64,000 nucleotides of DNA from Qipengyuania citrea (GTDB lineage Bacteria > Pseudomonadota > Alphaproteobacteria > Sphingomonadales > Sphingomonadaceae): contig NZ_WTYG01000003.1 in the NCBI RefSeq assembly GCF_009828015.1, positions 62,001-126,000 on the forward strand, given 5' to 3'. The translations under genes were made by a program, and so were the position numbers. The notes under the pieces were generated by a model, which did no database searches, was not told the origin of the DNA, and saw only the letters and a list, made by a program, of their open reading frames with translations. Of this stretch, positions 57,004 to 64,000 are shown piece by piece. Numbering within the stretch: the stretch's first letter is position 1; the number at the start of each line of letters is the position of its first letter.

Positions 57004-57417
57004 ATGCCGCTCATCGAATCGCTTATCGGCCCGCTTGCCTCGATCATCGACAAGGTGATCCCCGACAAGGACGCACGGGCCCGGGCGAAGCTCGAACTGC
57101 TTGCGCTCGAAGGCACGCAGGAGTTGAAGCAGATCGAGGCGCGCCTGTCCGCCATCGTCGCCGAAGCGCAAAGCAGTGACCCCTGGACCAGCCGCGCCCG
57201 CCCAAGCTTTCTTTACGTCATGTACGCGCTGATCCTGTTCAGCATGCCGATGGGCGTGATCGCCGCTTTCGACCCCATCACTGCGCGCGCCATCGGCGAA
57301 GGCATGACCCGCTACCTCGCCGCGCTTCCCGAAGCACTCTACGCACTCTTCGGCACCGGCTACCTCGGCTACACCGCGGCGCGCCAATGGGGTAAGGTCA
57401 AGGGCGTGGATCAGTAG
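57004..57417 (+). CDS. Holin family protein of the GTA-release type (three TMs)
   Basis: 137 residues from ATG after CCGGAGAC. N-terminal amphipathic part MPLIESLIGPLASIIDKVIP and KLELLALEGTQELKQIEARL, then SDPWTSRARPSFLYVMYALI, a motif I associate with the GTA_holin_3TM family, and hydrophobic helices YVMYALILFSMPMGVI and ALYALFGTGYLGYTA. In Rhodobacter a protein of this type frees gene-transfer agents by permeabilising the inner membrane. No endolysin gene is next to it. Preceded by tRNA-Pro and the operator shared with the DUF6456/XRE pair. Confidence 0.85.
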   Translation: MPLIESLIGPLASIIDKVIPDKDARARAKLELLALEGTQELKQIEARLSAIVAEAQSSDPWTSRARPSFLYVMYALILFSMPMGVIAAFDPITARAIGEGMTRYLAALPEALYALFGTGYLGYTAARQWGKVKGVDQ

Positions 57418-57437
57418 GTCTCACGGAGAGAGCGTTC

Positions 57438-57800
57438 TCAGCCCGCGTCGGCTTTCTGGCGCCAAGGCAGGCGCCCTTCGATTTCCGTCTCGAGACTGAA
57501 GCTCAGGAAGGTTCGGATCAAAACGATTCCCGCCAGGACGGCAACGCTTTCCAATGTCGGTTCGATGGCGACCGTGTTGATGATGTCGGCCGCGACAAGG
57601 AATTCGAGCCCCAGCAGGATGGCCCGGCCGAGGCTGGATCGCAATTTCTGCACGGCCTCGTTGCGGTCGAACCCGCTGACCAGCCGGTAAATGGACAGGG
57701 CCAATGTGGCGAAGCCGCCGATCGTAATAATGGCGATCCCGGTCAGCTCGATGATCCGGGTGGCGTGATTGGCAATTTCGATCGCGAGAGTGTCTAGCAT
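57438..57800 (-). CDS. DUF1622 membrane protein
   Basis: 120 residues from an ATG behind a perfect AAGGAGG. Three membrane helices: IIELTGIAIITIGGFATLAL, AILLGLEFLVAADIINTV and LAGIVLIRTFLSFSLETE. The IRTFLSFSLETEIEG end is the DUF1622 hallmark. Function unknown. Convergent with the holin, 20 bp apart. Confidence 0.88.
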   Translation of the reverse strand: MLDTLAIEIANHATRIIELTGIAIITIGGFATLALSIYRLVSGFDRNEAVQKLRSSLGRAILLGLEFLVAADIINTVAIEPTLESVAVLAGIVLIRTFLSFSLETEIEGRLPWRQKADAG

Positions 57801-57925
57801 GCGCGGGACCTCCTTTCCCCTGACACAAGACCCTCGAACGGCCAGTGCTGTTCCAAAAACCTCGCTCAATACGCGAAGCATCGCGGCCCTTCCGCGGCCT
57901 GCCGATTGCCGCTAACCCCTTCCCC

Positions 57926-58360
57926 ATGACCGACACCGTCTTCGTCCTGAACGGCCCCAATCTCAACCTGCTCGGCACGCGCGAGCCCGAGATCTACGGC
58001 TCCGATACGCTCGCCGATATCGAGGCGATGCTTGGCGGGAAGGCGCGCGAGCTCGGCCTCGAGATCGACTTTCGCCAGACCAATCACGAAGGCGTGCTGG
58101 TCGACTGGCTGCACGAGGCGCGCAGCACCGGAGCGAAGGCGGTGCTGCTCAACGCCGCGGCCTATACGCACACTTCGGTCGCGCTGCTCGATGCGATCAA
58201 GGCGATCGGGGTGCCGGTGATCGAAGTGCACCTGTCCGACCCCGCGACACGCGAGGGTTTCCGCCATCTTTCCTATGTCGGCATGGCCGCAGTTGACGAG
58301 GTGAAAGGCCTAGGAGCGCGCGGCTATGCCGTAGCGTTGGAGAAAGCCGCCGCGCTCTAA
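57926..58360 (+). CDS. aroQ: Type II 3-dehydroquinate dehydratase
   Basis: 144 residues from MTDTVFVLNGPNLNLLGTRE. Third step of the shikimate pathway. Active-site pieces: catalytic Tyr in PEIYG, FRQTNHEGVLVDWLHEA, LNAAAYTHTSVAL and the His in EVHLSDP. Length is normal. 72 bp precede accB on the same strand. Confidence 0.95.
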   Translation: MTDTVFVLNGPNLNLLGTREPEIYGSDTLADIEAMLGGKARELGLEIDFRQTNHEGVLVDWLHEARSTGAKAVLLNAAAYTHTSVALLDAIKAIGVPVIEVHLSDPATREGFRHLSYVGMAAVDEVKGLGARGYAVALEKAAAL

Positions 58361-58432
58361 TTTGCGCCCTCACCCCTTGCCCAAACGCCGCGCGGGTAGC
58401 ATAGGCGGCGCAAACAATACGCAAGGGGTTCC

Positions 58433-58921
58433 ATGGCCGATCGTAAAGGCAGCACCGGCAAGTCCGGTATGAATGTCGACACCGCTCTCGTTCGCGAGCT
58501 CGCCGAAATGCTGGGCGACACCGGACTGACCGAAATCGAAGTCGAAGATGGCGAACGCAAGATCCGCGTTGCGCGCGGCGGCGTGGCGATGGCTGCGGCA
58601 CCGGCCGCGGCGCCCGCCCCTGCGGCAGCGCCGGCCCCGAGCGCCGCGGCGCCGACGCCCGAGACATCCGCTGCCGACATCGATACCGCCGGCGCGGTCA
58701 AGTCGCCGATGGTCGGCACGGTCTACCTCGCATCCGAACCCGGCGCGGCGAATTTCGTCAAGCCGGGGGACAGCGTGAGCGAAGGGCAGACGCTGCTGAT
58801 CGTCGAGGCGATGAAGGTGATGAACCCGATCACCGCCGACAAGGCCGGGACGGTCAAGTCGATCCTGGTCGAGAACGCCCAGCCGGTCGAATTCGACCAG
58901 CCGCTCGTCGTCATCGGCTGA
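58433..58921 (+). CDS. accB: Biotin carboxyl carrier protein of acetyl-CoA carboxylase
   Basis: 162 residues: N-terminal [20 protein letters not shown], a long Ala/Pro linker, then the biotinyl domain with [10 protein letters not shown], where the Lys takes biotin. 8 bp before accC. Confidence 0.96.
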   Translation: MADRKGSTGKSGMNVDTALVRELAEMLGDTGLTEIEVEDGERKIRVARGGVAMAAAPAAAPAPAAAPAPSAAAPTPETSAADIDTAGAVKSPMVGTVYLASEPGAANFVKPGDSVSEGQTLLIVEAMKVMNPITADKAGTVKSILVENAQPVEFDQPLVVIG

Positions 58922-58929
58922 GCGCGCCC

Positions 58930-60279
58930 GTGAGTATCTCCCGCATCCTGATCGCCAATCGCGGCGAAATCGCGCTGCGCATCCACCGCGCCGCCCATGA
59001 AATGGGTATCGAGACGGTGGCGGTGCATTCCACCGCCGATGCCGATGCCATGCACGTGCGACTGGCCGACCACGCGGTCTGCATCGGCCCGCCCAGCGCG
59101 ACCGACAGCTATCTCAACGTGGCCAACATCATTTCGGCGGCCGAAGTCAGCCATGCCGACGCGATCCATCCCGGCTACGGCTTCCTGTCCGAAAACGCCA
59201 AGTTCGCCGAGATCGTCGAAGCGCACGACATCGCCTGGATCGGCCCCAAGCCCGAACATATCCGCACGATGGGCGACAAGGTCGCCGCCAAGCGGACCGC
59301 GGGCGCGCTGGGCCTGCCGCTCGTTCCCGGGAGCGACGGCGCAGTCAGCGAGATCGGCGAAGCCCGCGCGATCGCCGCCGAAATCGGCTACCCCGTCATC
59401 ATCAAGGCTGCCAGCGGCGGCGGCGGGCGCGGGATGAAGGTCTGCGAAAGCGAAGACCAGCTCGAAACGCTGATGCAGCAGGCCGGCAACGAGGCGAAAG
59501 CAGCCTTCGGCGATGCCACCGTCTATATCGAGAAATACCTCGGCAACCCGCGCCATATCGAGTTCCAGGTATTCGGCGATGGCAAGGGCAACGCCATCCA
59601 CCTGGGCGAGCGCGACTGTTCGCTCCAGCGGCGCCACCAGAAGGTGCTCGAGGAAGCCCCCTCCCCCGTGCTGGGCGAGGAAGACCGCATGCGGATGGGC
59701 GAGGTCTGCTCGAAGGCGATGCGCGACATGGGCTATCGCGGTGCCGGCACGATCGAATTCCTGTGGGAAAACGGCGAGTTCTATTTCATCGAGATGAACA
59801 CCCGCCTGCAGGTCGAACACCCGGTCACCGAAATGATTACCGGGATCGACCTGGTCCGCGAACAGATCCGTATCGCAGCGGGCAAGCCGCTGTCGGTCAC
59901 GCAGGACGAAGTCGAGTTCAAGGGCCACGCGATCGAATGCCGGATCAACGCCGAAGACCCGTTCGATTTCACGCCCAGCCCCGGCAAGATCACCTATTAC
60001 CACGCGGCCGGCGGGATGCATGTCCGGGTCGATAGCGGGCTGTACGCCGGCTATTCGATCCCGCCCTATTACGACAGCATGATCGCCAAGCTGATCGTCT
60101 ACGGCCGCGACCGCGAACGCTGCATGATGCGGCTCAAGCGCGCGCTCGAGGAAATGGTGGTCGAAGGCGTGAAGACGAGCATTCCGCTGCACCAGGAACT
60201 GCTCCAGCAGGACGATGTGAAGAGCGGCAACTACTCGATCAAATGGCTCGAGGAATGGCTCAAGACGCGCGAGGCCTAA
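58930..60279 (+). CDS. accC: Biotin carboxylase subunit of acetyl-CoA carboxylase
   Basis: 449 residues from GTG. ATP-grasp fold: [14 protein letters not shown] for the glycine loop, [38 protein letters not shown], and the catalytic [19 protein letters not shown]. Carboxylates biotin on AccB to start fatty-acid synthesis. Operon accB-accC as in most bacteria. Confidence 0.97.
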   Translation: MSISRILIANRGEIALRIHRAAHEMGIETVAVHSTADADAMHVRLADHAVCIGPPSATDSYLNVANIISAAEVSHADAIHPGYGFLSENAKFAEIVEAHDIAWIGPKPEHIRTMGDKVAAKRTAGALGLPLVPGSDGAVSEIGEARAIAAEIGYPVIIKAASGGGGRGMKVCESEDQLETLMQQAGNEAKAAFGDATVYIEKYLGNPRHIEFQVFGDGKGNAIHLGERDCSLQRRHQKVLEEAPSPVLGEEDRMRMGEVCSKAMRDMGYRGAGTIEFLWENGEFYFIEMNTRLQVEHPVTEMITGIDLVREQIRIAAGKPLSVTQDEVEFKGHAIECRINAEDPFDFTPSPGKITYYHAAGGMHVRVDSGLYAGYSIPPYYDSMIAKLIVYGRDRERCMMRLKRALEEMVVEGVKTSIPLHQELLQQDDVKSGNYSIKWLEEWLKTREA

Positions 60280-60340
60280 CAGAAGTTCGGCCAGTTCCGG
60301 TACGATCGGCAGGTTCGCGACTGCTCGGTGGGTTCAGCGC

Positions 60341-60820
60341 CTAGGTTTCGTCGCTCATGGCCGCAAATCGTGCGACCAGCGCCCGTACCTCGTCGTGATC
60401 GCACGGGGTGATCCGAAACCGCTTCCCGGCCACCGTGCGGATGTGCAGTTGCATCGCACCGAACCGCGATTCCGCACGGATGTGGCGAACTTCGTCCCAG
60501 CCCAGCGGATCCTTCCTGATAGAGGGGTGAAACCGCAATCCCTCGTCATTGGCCAGCACCGCGGTTTCATCGATCCATCGACGGGCCATCTGACCGAGGT
60601 TGTAGGTGACCGCCGCGGCGAAGAGCACCAGCGGTATGCTGATGCCCTGCCAACGCAATTGGGCGAGATACGCAATCACCTCGCTGCCCCGGGCCGAGGA
60701 CGGTTCCACTTCGATTGCCGGGATCAGCGCGATCAGCGCCACGGAGATCGCGCCTACAGCCCCTGCCAGCATCACGATGGCCAGGTATCCGCCGGAGAAC
60801 CGAACTCTGGTTGGTGGCAC
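60341..60820 (-). CDS. Two-TM hypothetical protein with PH-like C-terminus
   Basis: 159 residues. Helices at about 10-35 and 58-76 and a C-terminal domain with WDEVRHIRAESRFGAMQLHI and GKRFRITPCDHDEVRALV. The pattern (DEGLRFHPSIRKDPLGWDEV) resembles the PH-like domain in YcxB/YdbT-type membrane proteins. No function known. 13 bp after the GFA gene. Confidence 0.65.
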   Translation of the reverse strand: MPPTRVRFSGGYLAIVMLAGAVGAISVALIALIPAIEVEPSSARGSEVIAYLAQLRWQGISIPLVLFAAAVTYNLGQMARRWIDETAVLANDEGLRFHPSIRKDPLGWDEVRHIRAESRFGAMQLHIRTVAGKRFRITPCDHDEVRALVARFAAMSDET

Positions 60821-60833
60821 GCGGCGACGTCCG

Positions 60834-61268
60834 TCAGTTGAATTTGAAACCCGCCGCCTCGGCCTCGGCGATCACCTCGGCGCCGGTCTGGCGGGGGTGG
60901 TCGCCTTCGATGCGGCACCAGTCGGCGCGTTCGTCGACGAAAATTTCCTTCTCGATCGCATGTTTGGCAGCGGCATCGAACAGGCCCGCGGAGAAACTGC
61001 GGCCCCCCGTCGGCAGGAAGCGGAACCACAGATTGCTGCCGCAATGCGCGCAGAAAGCGCGTTCGGCCCATTCGCTCGAGCGGTAGATGGTGGCACTGCC
61101 CTCGCCCGAGATGCGGACGGATTCGCCGGTCTGCGCGCTGTAGAACGAACCCGCCCAGCGGCGGCACATGTCACACTGGCAGATCTCGATATGCTGCGCC
61201 GGATTGTCGAGCGCGATGGTGACCGCGCCGCACAGGCAATGGCCCTCGATCCGCGCGGCACCGCTCAC
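60834..61268 (-). CDS. GFA family zinc protein
   Basis: 144 residues. Cysteine pattern HCLCGAV, CQCDMCRRW and FCAHCGSNLWF is the glutathione-dependent formaldehyde-activating (Gfa/CENP-V) zinc fold. Substrate not implied by the name. Starts inside the end of the Lrp-type gene (ATGA). Confidence 0.9.
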   Translation of the reverse strand: MSGAARIEGHCLCGAVTIALDNPAQHIEICQCDMCRRWAGSFYSAQTGESVRISGEGSATIYRSSEWAERAFCAHCGSNLWFRFLPTGGRSFSAGLFDAAAKHAIEKEIFVDERADWCRIEGDHPRQTGAEVIAEAEAAGFKFN

Positions 61269-61732
61269 AGCGGGACGCCGGGCTCGAGCTTGCTGGTGCG
61301 GATGGTGAGCGAGGTTTTCACGCTTTCGACATTGGGTGCCGGGGTCAGCTTGCTGGTCAGGAACTCCTGGAAGCTCTGCAGATCTTCGCTGACGATCTTG
61401 ATGATGAAGTCGATTTCACCGTTGAGCATGTGCACTTCGCGCACTTCGGGCAGGTCGCGCATCGCCACTTCGAATTCGCGCAGCGCGTCTTCGGCCTGGC
61501 TCTTGAGGCTGACCATCGCGAAGACGGTGATCGAGAAGCCCAGCTTGGACGGATCGAGCTCGGCATGGTAGCCGCGGATCACGCCCTCTTCTTCCAGCGC
61601 GCGGACACGCCGCAGGCATGGCGGGGCCGTCAACCCGACCCGGTGTGCCAGTTCGACATTGGTGATTCGCCCTTCGGACTGGAGTTCCCCCAGCAGCCGC
61701 CGGTCGATATCGTCGAGATTGGCCATACTCAT
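61265..61732 (-). CDS. Lrp/AsnC family transcriptional regulator
   Basis: 155 residues; the ATG chosen (MSMANLDDIDRRLLG) or one two codons on. HTH at about 20-45 (RITNVELAHRVGLTAPPCLR) and an ACT-like RAM domain (GYHAELDPSKLGFSITVF ... EFEVAMRDLPEVREVHMLNG). Binds an amino acid or similar effector. A TGTAA-N3-TTACA palindrome lies in the divergent gap. Confidence 0.93.
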   Translation of the reverse strand: MSMANLDDIDRRLLGELQSEGRITNVELAHRVGLTAPPCLRRVRALEEEGVIRGYHAELDPSKLGFSITVFAMVSLKSQAEDALREFEVAMRDLPEVREVHMLNGEIDFIIKIVSEDLQSFQEFLTSKLTPAPNVESVKTSLTIRTSKLEPGVPL

Positions 61733-61875
61733 TGCCCCTGCTACCCTTACGCCGCGATGTGGCATCGCGAAACTTCCACGAAATGTTAACAACGCGACAC
61801 AGGCGTCTTGGCTAACATTATTAGTCTTGCCAGCAATTGTCCCGCTTTGCAACGCGCTGGCAACTTTCCGTTCAT

Positions 61876-61888
61876 TGTAAGTTTTACA
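61876..61888. promoter_or_regulatory. TGTAA-N3-TTACA palindrome
   Basis: Perfect 5-bp arms with a 3-bp centre, 65 bp before the histidine kinase and about 144 bp before the Lrp gene on the other strand. The region around it is AT-richer than neighbours. Candidate operator only. Confidence 0.35.
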
Positions 61889-61952
61889 GCGGTAGAAACC
61901 CTGGCCTGCGATGGGGTAACTGTCGCAAACCCTCGCCACCCCCGGAGAATCC

Positions 61953-63827
61953 ATGCATTTCGACGATCGCCTTGCCACTGTGCTGCGCCACCGCGCCGCC
62001 GGCGAGCGCGCGGCGAAGACGCAGTTCCGGCAGTTGCTCGACCTGCTGGGTGAACGGCCGCAGGGTGGCGGCGACTCCGCGCTCAAGGCGGCGGCCTATC
62101 TCCGGCTGATCGCGTTGACCGACATGATCCCGACCGGAGAACGCGCCGCGATCGTGGGCGAAAACGGCTGGCGGTTCCGCAATCCCGAACTGGTTCGCTG
62201 GTTCGGCGAGGCGCATCCCGCGATCGCCGCGGCGGCTTTGCAGCGCGCCGATCTCACGGGCGAGGAATGGGCCGGGATCATTCCCACGCTGCCGATCCGG
62301 ACGCGCGGCTTCCTGCGGCATCGCCGCGACCTGCCGTCGGCTGCCGTGCGCGTGCTCGACCGGCTGGGTGTATCCGACCGCGCGCTGCCGATGCCGAAGA
62401 CCGTGGCTGCGAAAGAGCCCGCAGCACTGCCCGCGAAAGCCGAGGGGCCCGCGGACACCGGCGCTGGCATGCATGGTCCCGCGCCCTTCACGCTGCGTAC
62501 GGCGCAGGCGCAGGCGCAGGCGCAGTCGCCGGACCCCGCGCCACCCCCGACCGAAGCGGCCGAGCCCACCAGGCCCGTCGAACCCGAAGGGCCGCCGGTC
62601 GCCCCCGAACTTGCCGAGCCTGTCGGTCCTGTCGATCCCGTGCCTGCTTCCGCCGCGCAGGATCCCGACAAGTCCGACGGCATTCGCGCGCTGGTCGAAC
62701 GGATCGAAACCTTTCGCAAGGCGCGTGCGCCGCGCACCGCCCCAGGCGATGCGCCGACCCTGCCGATGGCCGAGCTCGAGCAGCCGGTTGCCCGCAAACC
62801 GATCGATTCCTTCAATTTCGGGACCAATTCCGAGGGCCGGATCGACTGGGCCGAACCCGCGATTGCCCCGCTGGTGGTCGGGATCGACCTATCGCAGCGC
62901 CGCGCCCATGCGCCGCTGGGCGGCGATTTCGCCGCCGGTTTCGCCAATCGCCAGCCGCTGCGCGACATGCCGATCACGCTGCGCGGGGCCGAGGCGATCG
63001 AGGGAGACTGGATCGTCGATGCCGCGCCGCGCTTCACCCGCGGCGACGGGCGCTTCCATGGCTATGTCGGTCGCTTCCGCCGCGCGATTGCGGCGGTCGA
63101 CGACCGCGCCCAGCGCGGTGCCGACCGACTGCGCCAGCTGCTCCACGAACTGCGCACGCCGGTCAATGCGATGCAGGGCTATGCCGAAGTCATCCAGCAG
63201 CAGGTGTTCGGCCCGACCCCGCATGAGTACCGCGCGCTGGCCGCCTCGATCGCGGGCGACTCGGCGCGCATCCTCGCGGGTTTCGACGAGCTCGACCGGC
63301 TGGCGCGGCTCGAGACCGGCGCGCTCGATCTCGAGGCGGGCGAAAGCGATTTCGCCGCCATCGTCCGTGCCCAGGTCGATCAGTTGCAGAGCGTCCTCAG
63401 CCCGCGCGTGTCCCGCTTCGAAGCAGAGCTTGCCGCCGATACCGCACCATTGGCGCTGGCCCGCGAGGAAGCCGAGATGCTCGGCTGGCGCGTGCTGGCA
63501 ACAATGGCCGGCGCAACCGCTGCGGGCGAACATGTCGCGCTGGCGATGGTGCAGGATGGCGAACAGGTCGCGCTGCGGATCGCCTTGCCCGCCAAGCTGG
63601 CCAAGGCCGAGGATATCTTCTCTTCCGATGTCCGCGCAGGCGGCAGCACGCTGAGTTCGGGCATATTCGGCGCCGGTTTCTCGCTCCGCCTCGCCCGCGC
63701 CGAAACGCGCGCCGCGGGCGGCGAACTGGCGCGCGAGGGCGATGCGCTGGTCCTCAGCCTGCCGCTCTTGACCGCTGCCGAGCCGCTGCCTAGCCCTGTC
63801 GATGCGCCCGATCGCGCCGCCGGCTAG
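61953..63827 (+). CDS. Histidine kinase-like protein with degenerate ATPase domain
   Basis: 624 residues, no membrane segment. N-terminal helical part (1-170), Pro/Ala/Gln-rich linker (170-270, AQAQAQAQSPD), then a PAS-like segment and a DHp helix with H398 in LLHELRTPVNAMQGYAEVI. The catalytic half is altered: the N-box position reads EAEMLGWRVLATMAGATA with no Asn; G1 has DGEQV; G2 is GIFGAGFSLRLARAETRAAGG. It may need a partner to be phosphorylated, or act as a phosphatase or transmitter. Confidence 0.75.
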   Translation: MHFDDRLATVLRHRAAGERAAKTQFRQLLDLLGERPQGGGDSALKAAAYLRLIALTDMIPTGERAAIVGENGWRFRNPELVRWFGEAHPAIAAAALQRADLTGEEWAGIIPTLPIRTRGFLRHRRDLPSAAVRVLDRLGVSDRALPMPKTVAAKEPAALPAKAEGPADTGAGMHGPAPFTLRTAQAQAQAQSPDPAPPPTEAAEPTRPVEPEGPPVAPELAEPVGPVDPVPASAAQDPDKSDGIRALVERIETFRKARAPRTAPGDAPTLPMAELEQPVARKPIDSFNFGTNSEGRIDWAEPAIAPLVVGIDLSQRRAHAPLGGDFAAGFANRQPLRDMPITLRGAEAIEGDWIVDAAPRFTRGDGRFHGYVGRFRRAIAAVDDRAQRGADRLRQLLHELRTPVNAMQGYAEVIQQQVFGPTPHEYRALAASIAGDSARILAGFDELDRLARLETGALDLEAGESDFAAIVRAQVDQLQSVLSPRVSRFEAELAADTAPLALAREEAEMLGWRVLATMAGATAAGEHVALAMVQDGEQVALRIALPAKLAKAEDIFSSDVRAGGSTLSSGIFGAGFSLRLARAETRAAGGELAREGDALVLSLPLLTAAEPLPSPVDAPDRAAG

Positions 63828-64000
63828 GACACGCCCACCATCGCACATGCCAACCTCCTCGACCCGCCCGTACCCTCGCAGCAGGTCCGGTTTACCGAAG
63901 GGTTCGGTCAGCGGTCGCTGCTGACGGTCGACACCGAGGAGGAATTCGACTGGAATGCCCCTTTCCGTGCCGATGGCTATGGGCTGAGCCACGTCCGCGC
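63828..64000 (+). CDS. Polysaccharide deacetylase-like (WalW) protein, N-terminal part, start unresolved
   Basis: The plus-strand frame shared with the upstream kinase continues after its TAG and encodes LLDPPVPSQQVRFTEGFGQ and LLTVDTEEEFDWNAPF, the start of WalW-type deacetylases found with glycan genes. No ATG, GTG or TTG occurs in frame before codon 30. An ATG at 63847 is out of frame by one base: a single extra G (ATGGCC) would restore M-A-N-L-L-D. So this is either a 1-bp deletion, a sequencing error, or an unusual start. Confidence 0.55.

Noticed and set aside
56807-57417. tRNA-Pro followed by a phage-type holin as the edge of an integrated prophage or island
   Set aside because: No integrase, no second copy of the tRNA 3' end seen, and housekeeping genes (DUF1622, aroQ, accBC) continue at once. 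A stand-alone GTA-type holin explains it better.

Overview
This is about 64 kb of GC-rich chromosome from an alphaproteobacterium, most likely order Sphingomonadales and plausibly family Erythrobacteraceae. The evidence is indirect. The bamA-skp-fabZ block lacks the lpxD/lpxA/lpxB genes that lipopolysaccharide makers usually carry there, as expected for a lineage that uses glycosphingolipids. There is a GTA-type holin, a DUF6456 protein and a GAAC-N7-GAAC (alphaproteobacterial LexA-type) box. Gene density is very high, with many 1-4 nt stop/start overlaps. No insertion sequence, integrase, CRISPR array or rRNA operon was seen. Both edges cut genes.

Layout: (1) 1-6.8 kb: TPP enzyme end, EVE protein, GGDEF/EAL protein, then dapF-mtaB-ftsY-yciB. 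(2) 7-15 kb, minus strand: kup, a cytochrome c maturation operon ccmCDEFGHI (no ccmA/ccmB here), an amino-acid dehydrogenase and tRNA-His. (3) 15-28 kb: prolyl hydroxylase, rpmE, then the minus-strand order rpsB-tsf-pyrH-frr-uppS-cdsA-dxr-rseP-bamA-skp-fabZ. (4) 28-34 kb: a small membrane protein behind an SOS-type promoter, psd-pssA, a ketoacyl synthase, an FNR-type regulator, tRNA-Tyr, rlmB, a lipoprotein and HU. (5) 34-48 kb: lon, a zinc-ribbon microprotein, ybaB-dnaX behind the SRP RNA, a complex I accessory subunit, hrpB, a polyprenyl synthase, chorismate mutase, a two-component system with PepSY and SIMPL proteins, and an amidohydrolase. (6) 48-57 kb: ABC-F ATPase, UDG-like protein, DUF6456 protein, XRE regulator coupled to a glycosyltransferase, yajC-secD-secF, tRNA-Pro and a GTA-type holin. 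(7) 57-64 kb: DUF1622 protein, aroQ, accB-accC, a GFA/Lrp operon, a histidine kinase with a degenerate ATPase domain and the start of a deacetylase-like gene.

Two things stand out. First, a DUF6456 gene and a divergent XRE regulator share an intergenic region whose sequence elements reappear, at nearly the same distance from the start codon, before a GTA-type holin 5 kb away. This looks like a small gene-transfer-agent control and lysis circuit. Second, a 78-residue single-pass membrane protein sits behind a TTGACA -35 element followed directly by GAAC-N7-GAAC, the architecture of an SOS promoter, which makes it a candidate damage-induced membrane effector similar in concept to Caulobacter SidA. 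Calls come from reading motifs by eye; no database search was run.
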